Assembly (NCBI GenBank): GCA_903831745.1
Contig: CAIKYX010000261.1
Span: 1-64,000 of the forward strand
Direction of reading: 5' to 3'
Source: Oligoflexia bacterium
GTDB lineage: Bacteria; Bdellovibrionota; UBA1018; CAIMNF01
Length of the DNA: 64,000 nt
Below the pieces are notes generated by a model. The model was not told the DNA's origin. It searched no databases and saw nothing but the letters and a program-made list of their open reading frames with translations. A program made the position numbers and the translations under genes. This document shows positions 54,124 through 64,000 of the stretch, one piece after another (position 1 is the first letter of the stretch; each line of letters opens with the position of its first letter).

Positions 54124-55036
54124 GCTTGGGAATGATCACCGCTTGGTTTTGATAAACATGAAAAACCAAGCGACCGTTTAGAATCCCTACAGGAGAATTG
54201 GTTCCTAAATCATGCTCGAGCGGGAGTGACTGAACCACCATTCGATCATCTTTGAAATAAACGAGCGAGAATTCAGGAATCTCTGGGTTGGTCGCCTCAA
54301 CGGTAATGCCGGCACGCTCAGCATACCCAACCACAGTACCTCCGGTAATCAGAGAGTTTGCTCTTTCTGTTCTCATCGTCCTAAGCTCATTGATTACGGT
54401 TTGGTACGGCGAAGTTTGCCAAGGATAGGTCCATTTGATTTTGACTTTGATCCTTGCAGTATAATGTTTGATTATCATCGCTACGGTTTTGTCTTCAAAC
54501 TGAATGAACTCATGCACAAAGTGTCTGTCGGCATTGAGCATGAATTCGCGTCCGCGCTGCTTACCTTTCGAAAGATCATCAAAGAGAGTCTCGAGAGCCC
54601 GTCCCACTGCAACGTCCTGGTCGCCATTAAAACCCTTAAATAAAATATCGCCCGTTATTCTTCCCTGACCATCTTTTCGTACAACATTGACCTTGGCTTC
54701 CGAATCGAGCATGCGCCCCTGATATTTGAGGGTCAGCGTATTTTCATTTCCCAACGACAGAGTTACTTCATCATAGAGTGAAACACCGGCGTACACATTA
54801 GTAACATGACCCGATTTATGGATAGCGGCTTCAATCGCCATATAATCTGCAACTTTTTCGATCGGGGCCGTGTAACTCACCGAGGTAGATTCTCGAGTGC
54901 ATTCGGTCGGAAAGAGTTTGATATCATTTGAAAATGGAACCGTCTCAACCAGACCCGCGCGAGCAGGTAGCGCCATCAAAAGTAGAGAAATAATGGCTAA
55001 AGATTGAAAGGCCGAGGTCATAGAAAATAAATCCAT
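54113..55036 (-). CDS. Secreted protein of unknown function
   Basis: 307 residues with a signal peptide (SLAIISLLLMALPARA). The mature part is beta-rich with charged segments (ESTSVSYTAPIEKVADYMAIE, NTLTLKYQGRM, KVKIKWTYPWQTSPYQTV); no family is recognised. An ATG at 55021 is an alternative start that keeps the signal. A 7-bp hairpin (55037-55065) directly abuts the first ATG, and no ribosome site is visible. Its stop overlaps the end of the convergent uvrA by 11 nt. Confidence 0.6.
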   Translation of the reverse strand: MDLFSMTSAFQSLAIISLLLMALPARAGLVETVPFSNDIKLFPTECTRESTSVSYTAPIEKVADYMAIEAAIHKSGHVTNVYAGVSLYDEVTLSLGNENTLTLKYQGRMLDSEAKVNVVRKDGQGRITGDILFKGFNGDQDVAVGRALETLFDDLSKGKQRGREFMLNADRHFVHEFIQFEDKTVAMIIKHYTARIKVKIKWTYPWQTSPYQTVINELRTMRTERANSLITGGTVVGYAERAGITVEATNPEIPEFSLVYFKDDRMVVQSLPLEHDLGTNSPVGILNGRLVFHVYQNQAVIIPKPTF

Positions 55037-55182
55037 TCTGTGCAGCTAAAATATCAAGGCACAGAGAAATAGAGTACAAAAATCGTTTGGTCGACAATTC
55101 CGTGTTCACTGACTTCCTTTTTACATTTAATTTGTGTAATTAATTATTTTCGTGGTATCCCATATCCACATTTGGAGGACTC

Positions 55183-55620
55183 ATGAAATTTTTAACTCTT
55201 GCACTCATTGGTACTGCACTCTCGACCCAAGCCGCGCACGCGGGCCCTTTTGATCAGTTTCGAACTGATCTCGAGAAATGCAGAACCTCATCTCGCTCGA
55301 CTTCGGATCAAGGTGCCACAATTAATGCGATGTCTTGCTTTGGCGGCGTGTTCATCGATGCGATCGAGTACCTAGCTACCCAACACACCTCGCCTTCGAA
55401 TCGCTATGTTGCTTTTTACAGCTCGATCAACTGTAGCGACGCTCCGTTTAGCGAAGTGACCTATTCGAACAATCGTTCTGAGGACATTTCAATTTGTTCA
55501 AGCAAAAGCTCCATTACTCGAAAAGCAGTAGGCTCTTACCAGGCTCGTGGTGGCGCCTGCATTAGCACTGCCGAAAGTGGTCTCGACCTATATTCTGCTT
55601 GTATGGTCGCAAGAAACTAA
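55183..55620 (+). CDS. Small secreted cysteine-containing protein of unknown function
   Basis: 145 residues with a clear signal peptide (MKFLTLALIGTALSTQAAHA). GGAGG lies 6 nt before the ATG. The mature ~125 residues contain seven Cys (for example LEKCRTSSRS, NAMSCFGG, SSINCSDAPF, SICSSKSS, GGACIST, YSACMV), so disulfide bonds in the periplasm or outside are likely. No family recognised. Divergent from the other secreted gene across 146 bp. Confidence 0.65.
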   Translation: MKFLTLALIGTALSTQAAHAGPFDQFRTDLEKCRTSSRSTSDQGATINAMSCFGGVFIDAIEYLATQHTSPSNRYVAFYSSINCSDAPFSEVTYSNNRSEDISICSSKSSITRKAVGSYQARGGACISTAESGLDLYSACMVARN

Positions 55621-55688
55621 AATAAAAATTTAACGGTATTGATTTTGCATTCTTACTGTCGCCAAACACAAGCGAAGTAGAAGGATTT

Positions 55689-55713
55689 ACCTCCATTTTA
55701 GAAGAATGGAGGT
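55689..55713 (+). promoter_or_regulatory. Hairpin sequestering the ribosome-binding site of the 54-aa peptide
   Basis: ACCTCCATT (55689-55697) and AATGGAGGT (55705-55713) form a perfect 9-bp stem with a 7-nt loop. The Shine-Dalgarno GGAGG (55708-55712) of the gene starting at 55720 is fully inside the stem. Confidence 0.65.
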
Positions 55714-55719
55714 GATTTT

Positions 55720-55884
55720 ATGAGAGCTACCAGACGTAGTTCTTATCGACTGGATCAGAAAAAACTTAATAGCCAATTGAAAAAAAGGTTATTAATTATG
55801 CAAAATATATGGCTTTTAATCGTTCTAAGCCGTGTTTTGTCCATACTGATCTTGATTCTGACTCACTATCACGAACGATTCTGA
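55720..55884 (+). CDS. 54-aa cationic single-span membrane peptide
   Basis: ATG at 55720, 7 nt after GGAGG, stop at 55882-55884. The first half is strongly basic (six Arg and four Lys within 23 residues); the second half is one membrane helix (about 29-47, Leu/Ile/Val-rich) and a short charged tail HYHERF. Together with the occluded ribosome site this is the form of type I toxin peptides, but no antisense RNA has been shown, and a small membrane regulator is equally possible. It lies alone between the small secreted gene and the ATP synthase terminator; most of 55621-56036 is taken up by this gene and its hairpins. Confidence 0.6.
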   Translation: MRATRRSSYRLDQKKLNSQLKKRLLIMQNIWLLIVLSRVLSILILILTHYHERF

Positions 55885-55935
55885 GGAGACCGGTACAGCG
55901 ATGTAAACCCGGAGTTTCTCAGGACGAGAATCGTT
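55874..55935 (+). other. Inverted repeat spanning the end of the 54-aa gene
   Basis: AACGATTCT (55874-55882) pairs with AGAATCGTT (55927-55935). Shorter complementary blocks inside (for example GAG with CTC and CCGG with CCGG) can extend the fold. U-rich sequence follows, so it may stabilise or terminate the peptide mRNA. Confidence 0.4.
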
Positions 55936-55977
55936 TGTGTTTGGTTTTCTTTTCGACCATGCAGTCTTGAAACAAAT

Positions 55978-56015
55978 AAAAAAACCCCGGACACCAAACA
56001 GTACCCGGGGTTTTT
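55978..56015 (-). terminator. Terminator of the gyr-atp operon (bidirectional)
   Basis: AAAACCCCGG (55981-55990) pairs with CCGGGGTTTT (56005-56014) around a 14-nt loop. The minus-strand transcript ends in a U run, 22 nt after the atpE stop. The plus strand also has T residues, so it can serve the peptide gene too. Confidence 0.9.
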
Positions 56016-56036
56016 AAATTTGAAATTAACTCGTGA

Positions 56037-56342
56037 TTACATTTTCAAGATTGCGATAACGAAAGCGTAAAGAACGAGAGACTCGATCATCGCGAGACCG
56101 ATAATCATCGGAGTTTGGATTTGTTTGGTAGCTGAAGGATTGCGAGAAATCCCTTCGAGAGCTGCCGCAGTTGCTTTACCTTGACCCATGCCGCCGCCGA
56201 GAGCTGCAAGACCGAGGCCCAAACCTGCTGCCAATGCACCCAGACCGTGGCCTGATGATGCTGCTGCACCTGCTTCTTCAGCAAACGCTGATCCAGTGAT
56301 GAGCAAACCTGCAACCGCCACTAATAAAGATTTCAATTTCAT
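56037..56342 (-). CDS. atpE: ATP synthase subunit c, with signal-peptide-like N-terminus
   Basis: Rotor-ring proteolipid, 101 residues. An N-terminal signal-like segment ([21 protein letters not shown]) precedes the two-helix hairpin. Helix 1 has [16 protein letters not shown] and the loop RNPSA. The ion-binding carboxylate is Glu87 in [11 protein letters not shown]. Gln54, Glu87, Ser88 and Tyr92 match the set found in sodium-binding rings, though the following Thr is Leu. Last gene of the operon, directly before the terminator. Confidence 0.95.
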   Translation of the reverse strand: MKLKSLLVAVAGLLITGSAFAEEAGAAASSGHGLGALAAGLGLGLAALGGGMGQGKATAAALEGISRNPSATKQIQTPMIIGLAMIESLVLYAFVIAILKM

Positions 56343-56367
56343 TTCCTATTCTTCCTTTCGTTGTGTG

Positions 56368-57087
56368 TTAATGATCATGACTTGATGACAATGAGATGTA
56401 AACCATCGTCATCAGACAAAATACAAATGACTGAACCAATGCCACGAACAAGCCGAGGCCATAAAATACCAAGGGGATCACGTACGGGGTCAGATGGTTA
56501 AAAATTCCTAATAAAATGTGGTCACCCATGATGTTTCCGCGAAGACGAAGGGCCAGTGAAATCGGGCGGAAGATGTGGGATGCAAGCTCTACCACCAACA
56601 TCAGTGGAGCAAGCCAAAGAACCGGACCTAAAAAGTGCTTGAGGTAGCCAACGCCGTTCGACTTGAAGCCTACATAATTGTAGTACACAAACACGAAGGT
56701 TCCGAGGGCGAGGGTAGTATTCAGATTGTCGGTCGGCGGGGCAATTCCCGGAACCAGACCTAGAAAATTGGATACGAAAATGAAAATAAAGAGGGTCGCG
56801 ATCAGACCGAAGTGCTGTTCGGCATCGTGCTTGCCCATAACGCCTTCAGCAAGGTCGTAGATCTTCTCTGCAATGATCTCGAAGAGGTTGCGGAAAGTGA
56901 GCTTAGATTCGGCGGCAAGGCCTTCGTGAGCTTCTTTTTGAGCCGATGCGAGTTGCAGGCGGGCAATGAATGCCGCAATGAGGATGATCACCATGATGAT
57001 CGTGGTCATTAGAATATGACCCGTCTCGTGAATGATCTCTCCGCTATATCCTGGAATTAAACTGAGCCAGTTAAAGCCGTGTTGCAT
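56368..57087 (-). CDS. atpB: ATP synthase subunit a
   Basis: Stator channel subunit, 239 residues from the ATG at 57087 (AGGAAA 4 nt upstream; a longer frame reaches 57132). The essential Arg of the channel is in SLALRLRGNIMGDH. Six helices are visible. 25 nt before atpE. Confidence 0.94.
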   Translation of the reverse strand: MQHGFNWLSLIPGYSGEIIHETGHILMTTIIMVIILIAAFIARLQLASAQKEAHEGLAAESKLTFRNLFEIIAEKIYDLAEGVMGKHDAEQHFGLIATLFIFIFVSNFLGLVPGIAPPTDNLNTTLALGTFVFVYYNYVGFKSNGVGYLKHFLGPVLWLAPLMLVVELASHIFRPISLALRLRGNIMGDHILLGIFNHLTPYVIPLVFYGLGLFVALVQSFVFCLMTMVYISLSSSHDH

Positions 57088-57097
57088 ACTTTTCCTA

Positions 57098-57475
57098 TTA
57101 TTCCCTTTTGTTCCGAGCAAAGAGGGCCGCAATACCCGGTCCGACTCCGATGAATCCGATCCCGAGCATCAAAACGCCCACTGGAACACTTTGTAATCTT
57201 TTGAGCTTTATAGCTAAAAAACCCAAACAAACCAACTTAAAAGTGACATAACTCAGAATCTTAAGCCTATTTTGGGTGTTGGCTTGGCGAGATTCGAGCA
57301 AATAAACAACAATAAGAATTAAAAAAAAGAGGTCCAGCGCGGTCAAAGCGAAGAGCTGGACAAAATTCATGAGGTTTTCGGATTCACCCCAGAAATAAAG
57401 TGTTCCACCCCCCAACCAAACCAGACCAATGAAGGCCAGTGCCTTAAAAAACTCCTTCGGACTTACCTCGTTCAT
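57098..57475 (-). CDS. AtpI-like four-helix membrane protein
   Basis: 125 residues with four predicted helices and small hydrophilic ends. Place and topology (after the AtpZ-like gene, before atpB) match the AtpI/UncI proteins that help c-ring assembly; the sequence itself is weakly conserved. Shares ATGA with the previous gene. Confidence 0.65.
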   Translation of the reverse strand: MNEVSPKEFFKALAFIGLVWLGGGTLYFWGESENLMNFVQLFALTALDLFFLILIVVYLLESRQANTQNRLKILSYVTFKLVCLGFLAIKLKRLQSVPVGVLMLGIGFIGVGPGIAALFARNKRE

Positions 57476-57705
57476 TTCTCATCCTCTCGATTCCACTTCT
57501 GGATCAGTAAATAAATCCGGTAGAAGCCCACACCCAGACCCACCATCATGGCACCTATGGTCGCAATTGTCCGATAAGGCTTTCCGGCCGTCAGCCAGTA
57601 ACTCATCAGTCCGAGGATCCCTGGCGCGAAGGCGATCTCACTCATGATGCTGACGAGAAGCGCAAGCTGCCGGTATGGATTTTCGTCTTTTGGGGGTTCT
57701 TTCAT
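57472..57705 (-). CDS. AtpZ-like two-helix membrane protein
   Basis: 77 residues with two helices; the pattern FAPGILGLMSYWL...MVGLGVGFYRIYLLIQK is that of AtpZ (F0F1 gene 1) proteins. Known AtpZ/AtpI partners act in magnesium or c-ring handling. Overlaps the lipoprotein gene before it and the AtpI-like gene after it by 4 nt. Confidence 0.7.
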   Translation of the reverse strand: MKEPPKDENPYRQLALLVSIMSEIAFAPGILGLMSYWLTAGKPYRTIATIGAMMVGLGVGFYRIYLLIQKWNREDEK

Positions 57706-58511
57706 TTTCTCTTCTTCTTCATCCGTTGTTCAATTCTCAGCATTCGAATTTGAATGACCTTCGACGCGGGATAAGTCTTTTCGATCTTCTTAAATAAAGC
57801 GTACGCCTCTTCGAGTTGATCGAGCTCCTCGCGGGTCGCCGCTTCTCCGAAGACCGCTTCCTGATAAAGTTCTGGAAAACTCTCGTGCGACGAAGCTTCT
57901 AACGATTGAAACAGCTGAAGCGCCTTCGCATAAGCCTGTTTATCGGTGTCGCCCAGGGCGTACCAGCAGTTTCCAAGATCGAGTTTTGCCTTAAGCGCAT
58001 AAAAAGATTTTGGATAAATCTCGATGACCTGCTCATCAAGTTCGATTGCCTTTTTGATCTGATTCGACAAAAAGTGCGAACGGGCAATTCGATAACTGAA
58101 GAGTGCCCGATCCTCATCCGAAAACTTTTTTGCGGTCAAAAGTTTCTGATAATACTCGATTGCTTTTGAATATTGATTCAATTTCGAGAAATAAATGTCT
58201 CCGATTTCACGCTGAACCTGCGGCACCAACTCCGAACTTGATGCCCGTTCAATGAAGGAAAGTAGGCCTTTTAACGCATCTTCTTGCTGATTTAAAAACA
58301 GGGTCCGGGTCATCGAAGCCCGCCATAAAGACTGAAGCCCCAGTGATGTATTGGGTGATTCCTTGACGATGCGATCGAACTCGAGAACGGCTGCTGCGTA
58401 ATTCTTCTCAGTCCAGAGTTTTTCAGCCGAAAGATACCGGTTCGACAATGACGACTGAATCGTGCAGGCGCTCAGTGTTGCCAAGAGCAAAAAGGAACAC
58501 AGGCGCCACAT
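57702..58511 (-). CDS. TPR-containing lipoprotein (BamD-like)
   Basis: 269 residues. Lipobox LATLSAC gives a lipidated Cys16. Several TPR units follow (for example SLSNRYLSAEKLWTEKNYAAA, KLNQYSKAIEYYQKLL, DQLEEAYALFKKIEKTYP), arranged as in BamD or YbgF-type proteins. A role in outer-membrane assembly is possible, but no Bam gene is nearby. Starts 3 nt after the gyrA stop. Confidence 0.75.
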   Translation of the reverse strand: MWRLCSFLLLATLSACTIQSSLSNRYLSAEKLWTEKNYAAAVLEFDRIVKESPNTSLGLQSLWRASMTRTLFLNQQEDALKGLLSFIERASSSELVPQVQREIGDIYFSKLNQYSKAIEYYQKLLTAKKFSDEDRALFSYRIARSHFLSNQIKKAIELDEQVIEIYPKSFYALKAKLDLGNCWYALGDTDKQAYAKALQLFQSLEASSHESFPELYQEAVFGEAATREELDQLEEAYALFKKIEKTYPASKVIQIRMLRIEQRMKKKRK

Positions 58512-58514
58512 GAA

Positions 58515-61019
58515 TCAATGACTCAATTCTTTTGAAGCTTCGTCTTCAACCGGAAGATTCTCGACAGCCACCACTTTTTCGCCACCCTCTACGTTCATCA
58601 AGCGAACGCCCTGGGTGTTACGACTTTGTTCGCTGATCTCGCCAATGTGCAGCCGGATCAGTTTTCCGCGGCTCGATACGAGCATCAGATCGTCTTTCGG
58701 CGTCACTTGTCGGGCGGACACAAGATTTCCGGTTTTTTCGGTAACCTTAAGCGTGATGATTCCCTTACCACCCCGGGTTTGCACCCGATATTCGCCTACA
58801 TTCGTGCGTTTTCCATAGCCGAGCTCTGATACCACCAAGATTTCCTGGCCTTCTTGATTGGCATTCAGCACATCCATTCCGACTACGGTATCGCCCGCTT
58901 CGAGTGCCATTCCATACACTCCGTATGCAGTTCGACCCATCGAACGAACGTCGTTTTCAGAGAAACGAATGCTCATTCCACTGGCGCTGGTCATGAAGAT
59001 CTCCTGATTACCGTCGCTTAATCGCGCGCCAATCAGTTCATCGCCTTCTTCAATCGAAATCGCATTGATTCCGTTTGCACGAATGTTCTTATATTCGTTC
59101 AGCGCAGTTTTCTTGATAATCCCTTTTTTGGTTCCCATGATCACGAACGTGTTGTCGGTGAATTCTTTTACCGGAAGCACCATGACCACTTTTTCATTCG
59201 CCTGAAGAGAAATCAGGTTCACGATCGCCTTACCTTTACCGGTACGAGTCGCTTCAGGAACCTTGTAAACCTTAACGACGTGCAAACGACCCTTGTCTGA
59301 AAGACAGAAAAGGTGGCTTAAGGTCGTGGTTCTAAAGATTTGGGTTACAAAATCATCATCCTCGGTAGAAGCACCTATGATTCCTTTTCCGCCTCGTCCT
59401 TGCGATCTGAATTGGTTCGGATCCTGGCGCTTGATGTACCCCGTACGAGTGATGGTCACGAGCGTCGGTTCGTCTGTAATCAGATCTTCGATATCAATGT
59501 CAGAACCTTCTTCGATCGTCAGTTCGGTTCGTCTTGGATCGGCATATTCTTCACGAATTTCGGTCAATTCTGCAGAAATGATCTGCATGACCCGTGGCTC
59601 ATTTGCCAGAATATCGCGAAGTTCATTGATGAGCTTTAAGACTTCATTGAACTCTTGTACAATCTTATCGCGCTCGAGACCGGTCAAGCGTTGAAGTCTC
59701 ATATCGAGAATGGCCTGAGCCTGAAGCTGCGAGAAACTGAACTGGGTCATCAAGCCATTTAAAGCTTCGGGAGCATTGGCGCTTCCACGAATGAGCGCGA
59801 TCACGGCGTCGAGTTGTTCGACTGCTCGCTTTAATCCTTCTAAGATGTGCAAGCGTGCTTCGGCTTTACGCAGATCAAATACGGTACGACGAATGACCAC
59901 GTCTTTTCGATGCTCGATAAACGCCTGAATCATGTCTTTAAGATTGAACATCTTTGGCTGATGATGATCGATCGCAAGCAAGGCAATACCGTAGCTGTCT
60001 TGAAGTTGGGTCATCTTAAAAAGACGGTTCAGTACGATGCTCGCACTTTCGCCCTTTTTGAGTTCAACCACCATCCGCATACCCGTACGATCCGATTCAT
60101 CGCGAATATCCGAAATACCGTCGAGTTTGTCATCATTGACGAGGTCAGCGATTTTTTCGATCAAGCGGGCTTTGTTCACTTGGTAAGGAAGTTCGGTTAC
60201 GACGATGCGCTCGCGATCGCTTTTATACGTTTCGATCTCGGTCTTGGCACGAATCGTAATGACCGCACGGCCTGTTTTATAGGCTAATTTGATCGCATTT
60301 CCGCCAATGATGATTCCACCAGTCGGAAAGTCAGGGCCCTTGACGAATTCCATCAGGCCATCAATCGTAATACTCGGATCTTTAATCAATGCAAGTGTGG
60401 CATCGACGACTTCACCCAAGTTATGAGGGGGAATATTGGTCGCCATACCGACTGCAATTCCGGTTGAACCGTTGATCAAAAGATTGGGAATACGGGTAGG
60501 AAGAACGAGCGGTTCAGTAAGTGATCCATCGTAGTTTGGTCCGAAATCGACGGTCTCTTTTTCGAGATCGGCCAGAATTTCGTCTGTAATCTTGTCCATT
60601 CGAATTTCGGTGTAACGCATGGCTGCCGCTGCGTCTCCATCGACCGATCCGAAGTTTCCTTGTCCGTCGATGAGTGGATTACGAAGTGAAAAGTCCTGTG
60701 CCATACGAACGATGGTGTCGTAAACCGCACTATCTCCATGGGGGTGATATTTACCGATGACGTCACCGACAACACGTGCCGATTTCTTGTACGGTTTATT
60801 GTAGACGTTTCCGAGATCATACATGGCGTACAAAACGCGGCGATGAACCGGTTTTAGTCCATCACGAACATCCGGAAGCGCGCGTCCAATGATTACGCTC
60901 ATGGCATAATCGAGGTACGCTCCACGCATTTCGTCTTCGATATTGATCTGTACAATTCTATTGCCGCCGTCGCCCGGTGCAGTCGGTGCGGCTGGTGTTT
61001 TATTCTCAGGTGTATCCAT
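58515..61019 (-). CDS. gyrA: DNA gyrase subunit A
   Basis: Type II topoisomerase breakage-reunion subunit, 834 residues. Catalytic Tyr136 is in [11 protein letters not shown]. The quinolone pocket has the sensitive-type residues Ser97 and Asp101 ([12 protein letters not shown]). The GyrA box QGRGGKG, which separates it from ParC, is in [15 protein letters not shown]-terminal beta-pinwheel from about 510 on. AAGGATAAAG precedes the ATG. Confidence 0.97.
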   Translation of the reverse strand: MDTPENKTPAAPTAPGDGGNRIVQINIEDEMRGAYLDYAMSVIIGRALPDVRDGLKPVHRRVLYAMYDLGNVYNKPYKKSARVVGDVIGKYHPHGDSAVYDTIVRMAQDFSLRNPLIDGQGNFGSVDGDAAAAMRYTEIRMDKITDEILADLEKETVDFGPNYDGSLTEPLVLPTRIPNLLINGSTGIAVGMATNIPPHNLGEVVDATLALIKDPSITIDGLMEFVKGPDFPTGGIIIGGNAIKLAYKTGRAVITIRAKTEIETYKSDRERIVVTELPYQVNKARLIEKIADLVNDDKLDGISDIRDESDRTGMRMVVELKKGESASIVLNRLFKMTQLQDSYGIALLAIDHHQPKMFNLKDMIQAFIEHRKDVVIRRTVFDLRKAEARLHILEGLKRAVEQLDAVIALIRGSANAPEALNGLMTQFSFSQLQAQAILDMRLQRLTGLERDKIVQEFNEVLKLINELRDILANEPRVMQIISAELTEIREEYADPRRTELTIEEGSDIDIEDLITDEPTLVTITRTGYIKRQDPNQFRSQGRGGKGIIGASTEDDDFVTQIFRTTTLSHLFCLSDKGRLHVVKVYKVPEATRTGKGKAIVNLISLQANEKVVMVLPVKEFTDNTFVIMGTKKGIIKKTALNEYKNIRANGINAISIEEGDELIGARLSDGNQEIFMTSASGMSIRFSENDVRSMGRTAYGVYGMALEAGDTVVGMDVLNANQEGQEILVVSELGYGKRTNVGEYRVQTRGGKGIITLKVTEKTGNLVSARQVTPKDDLMLVSSRGKLIRLHIGEISEQSRNTQGVRLMNVEGGEKVVAVENLPVEDEASKELSH

Positions 61020-61031
61020 AACTTTATCCTT

Positions 61032-62042
61032 CTAAAAGCGGAAGATTGCCGAACCCCAGGTAAATCCGCTTCCAAAAGCGGCTGAAGCAACCAACATTCC
61101 TTTTTTAAGCTTGCCCGCACGAACTGCTTCATCAATACCGATCGGAATGGTGGCAGCAGTGGTGTTGGCGTACTTTTGAATCGTGTTAAAATATTTGTGT
61201 TCCGGAATCGAAAACTGTTTCGCGACCATGTCGATGATTCGAAGGTTTGCTTGGTGAAATACGAAGAAATCGATATCTTCGATCTTAAGCTCATTAGCCT
61301 TTAACGCTTCTTCGATGGCTTCGGGCATGCGTTTGACCGCATGAACAAACACGTTTTTGCCGTTCATTTTTGGATAAATCAGCCCTTCATCCATCATCTG
61401 TTGAGTCAATCGATCTCCGGTAGTATCAAAGCCCGGACTCGGCACCCAAAGCTCTTCAGCGAAAGTGCCGTCGGCATGAAGGTGGGTAGAATACAAATAA
61501 GAGTCTTTCTTAGGATCTTTCACTTCGGTTGCAGTAATGATCGCAGCGCCAGCCCCGTCGCCAAAGAGAACAGAAATTTCTCGGCCGTTCGGAGTCTTGT
61601 CCAAACCCTTCGAGTGAACTTCTGCACCAATGACCAGAATCGTTTTATACGTACCGGTACGGATATATTGATCCGCTATCGAAAGTCCGTAAATGAAGCC
61701 AGTACACTGCTGACGGACGTCGAGTGCGGGAATGCCTGGAACTCCCAATTTCTTTTGCAGAAAACAGGCAGTGCCCGGAAATTCGTGGTCGGGCGAAAGG
61801 TTTGCGAGAATGATCATGTCGATCTGACTTTTGTCGATACCCGCGTTCTTGATCGCAATCAGGGATGCTTCGAGAGCAAGGTCAGAAGTGGCTACTTTTC
61901 CTTCAACCCAATGGCGTTGCTCGATACCAGTTCGCTGACGGATCCATTCGTCAGACGTATCCATCATCGGGGCGAGGTCATTATTCGTCACCACTTTAGG
62001 TGGAACATACATGCCAGTTGCGAGGATTTTAGAACGTAACAT
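61032..62042 (-). CDS. fabH: 3-oxoacyl-ACP synthase III FabH
   Basis: Starts fatty acid synthesis by condensing acetyl-CoA (or branched acyl-CoA) with malonyl-ACP. The catalytic triad is visible: Cys in DVRQQCTGFIYG, His in FFVFHQANLRIID, and Asn in QKYANTTAATIPI. The C-terminal SAAFGSGFTWGSAIFRF is standard. 336 residues. Its place between gyrB and gyrA, with gaps of 22 and 12 nt, is unusual and not functional in an obvious way. Some FabH-like enzymes serve other pathways. Confidence 0.92.
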   Translation of the reverse strand: MLRSKILATGMYVPPKVVTNNDLAPMMDTSDEWIRQRTGIEQRHWVEGKVATSDLALEASLIAIKNAGIDKSQIDMIILANLSPDHEFPGTACFLQKKLGVPGIPALDVRQQCTGFIYGLSIADQYIRTGTYKTILVIGAEVHSKGLDKTPNGREISVLFGDGAGAAIITATEVKDPKKDSYLYSTHLHADGTFAEELWVPSPGFDTTGDRLTQQMMDEGLIYPKMNGKNVFVHAVKRMPEAIEEALKANELKIEDIDFFVFHQANLRIIDMVAKQFSIPEHKYFNTIQKYANTTAATIPIGIDEAVRAGKLKKGMLVASAAFGSGFTWGSAIFRF

Positions 62043-62064
62043 TCAAGACTCCGTTTATTTCGGG

Positions 62065-64000
<1,936 letters not shown>

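Noticed and set aside
61341-62039. 232-residue plus-strand frame opposite fabH
   Set aside because: FabH catalytic residues prove the minus strand; the plus-strand product has shadow composition.

Overview
The window (64 kb, about 47-50% GC by eye, no rRNA, tRNA or CRISPR seen) is a gene-dense chromosomal segment of a Gram-negative, respiring bacterium. LpxC, SurA-like chaperones, many lipoproteins and a beta-barrel-type protein show an outer membrane with lipid A. The gene set and order (rho-prfA-prmC-murA, a serine-palmitoyltransferase-like gene overlapping ruvC, ruvCAB, split nuoC/nuoD, fabH between gyrB and gyrA, TPR proteins) suggest Bdellovibrionota or a related lineage. That placement is an inference and no marker here settles it. 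Hardly any intergenic space is left, operons are coupled by 4-nt ATGA/GTGA overlaps, and several convergent neighbours share stop codons.

Layout, left to right. 1-673: the start of mltG (minus strand, cut by the edge). 905-6395: a plus-strand operon rho-prfA-prmC-murA-O-methyltransferase, where rho most likely starts at a rare ATT codon. 6.5-21.4 kb: a mosaic of short units: a lipoprotein, truC, lpxC, an SGNH esterase, secreted and outer-membrane proteins, queF behind a near-perfect promoter, a cytochrome P460, fumC, a secreted cysteine-peptidase-like protein, and the minus-strand unit SPT-like synthase-ruvC-ruvA-ruvB. 21.4-24.2 kb: a 929-aa membrane-anchored TPR protein.

24.2-43.9 kb is respiratory. 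It holds a complete 14-gene nuoA-N operon, and directly upstream on the same strand a second ten-gene operon built on the complex I plan (positions A, B, D, H, I, J, K, L, M, N). The second set lacks NuoC, E, F and G. It keeps every cysteine for the N2, N6a and N6b iron-sulfur clusters, but its NuoD-like subunit has proline in place of both quinone-binding residues (His and Tyr), and its NuoN-like subunit has alanine in place of the pumping Glu and Lys. This is the most unusual system in the window: an eroded complex I-like electron-transfer or scaffold module.

43.9-54.1 kb: plus-strand mfd, two parvulin-type periplasmic chaperones, pdxA, a phosphohexomutase and uvrA. A strong intrinsic terminator overlaps the start of the surA-like gene, and UvrA has lost its insertion domain. 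54.1-56.0 kb: two divergent secreted proteins of unknown function, then a 54-residue membrane peptide whose ribosome-binding site lies in a perfect hairpin. 56.0-64.0 kb: a minus-strand operon gyrB-fabH-gyrA-TPR lipoprotein-atpZ-atpI-atpB-atpE, which joins DNA gyrase to the membrane half of ATP synthase and ends at a clear terminator; gyrB runs off the right edge.
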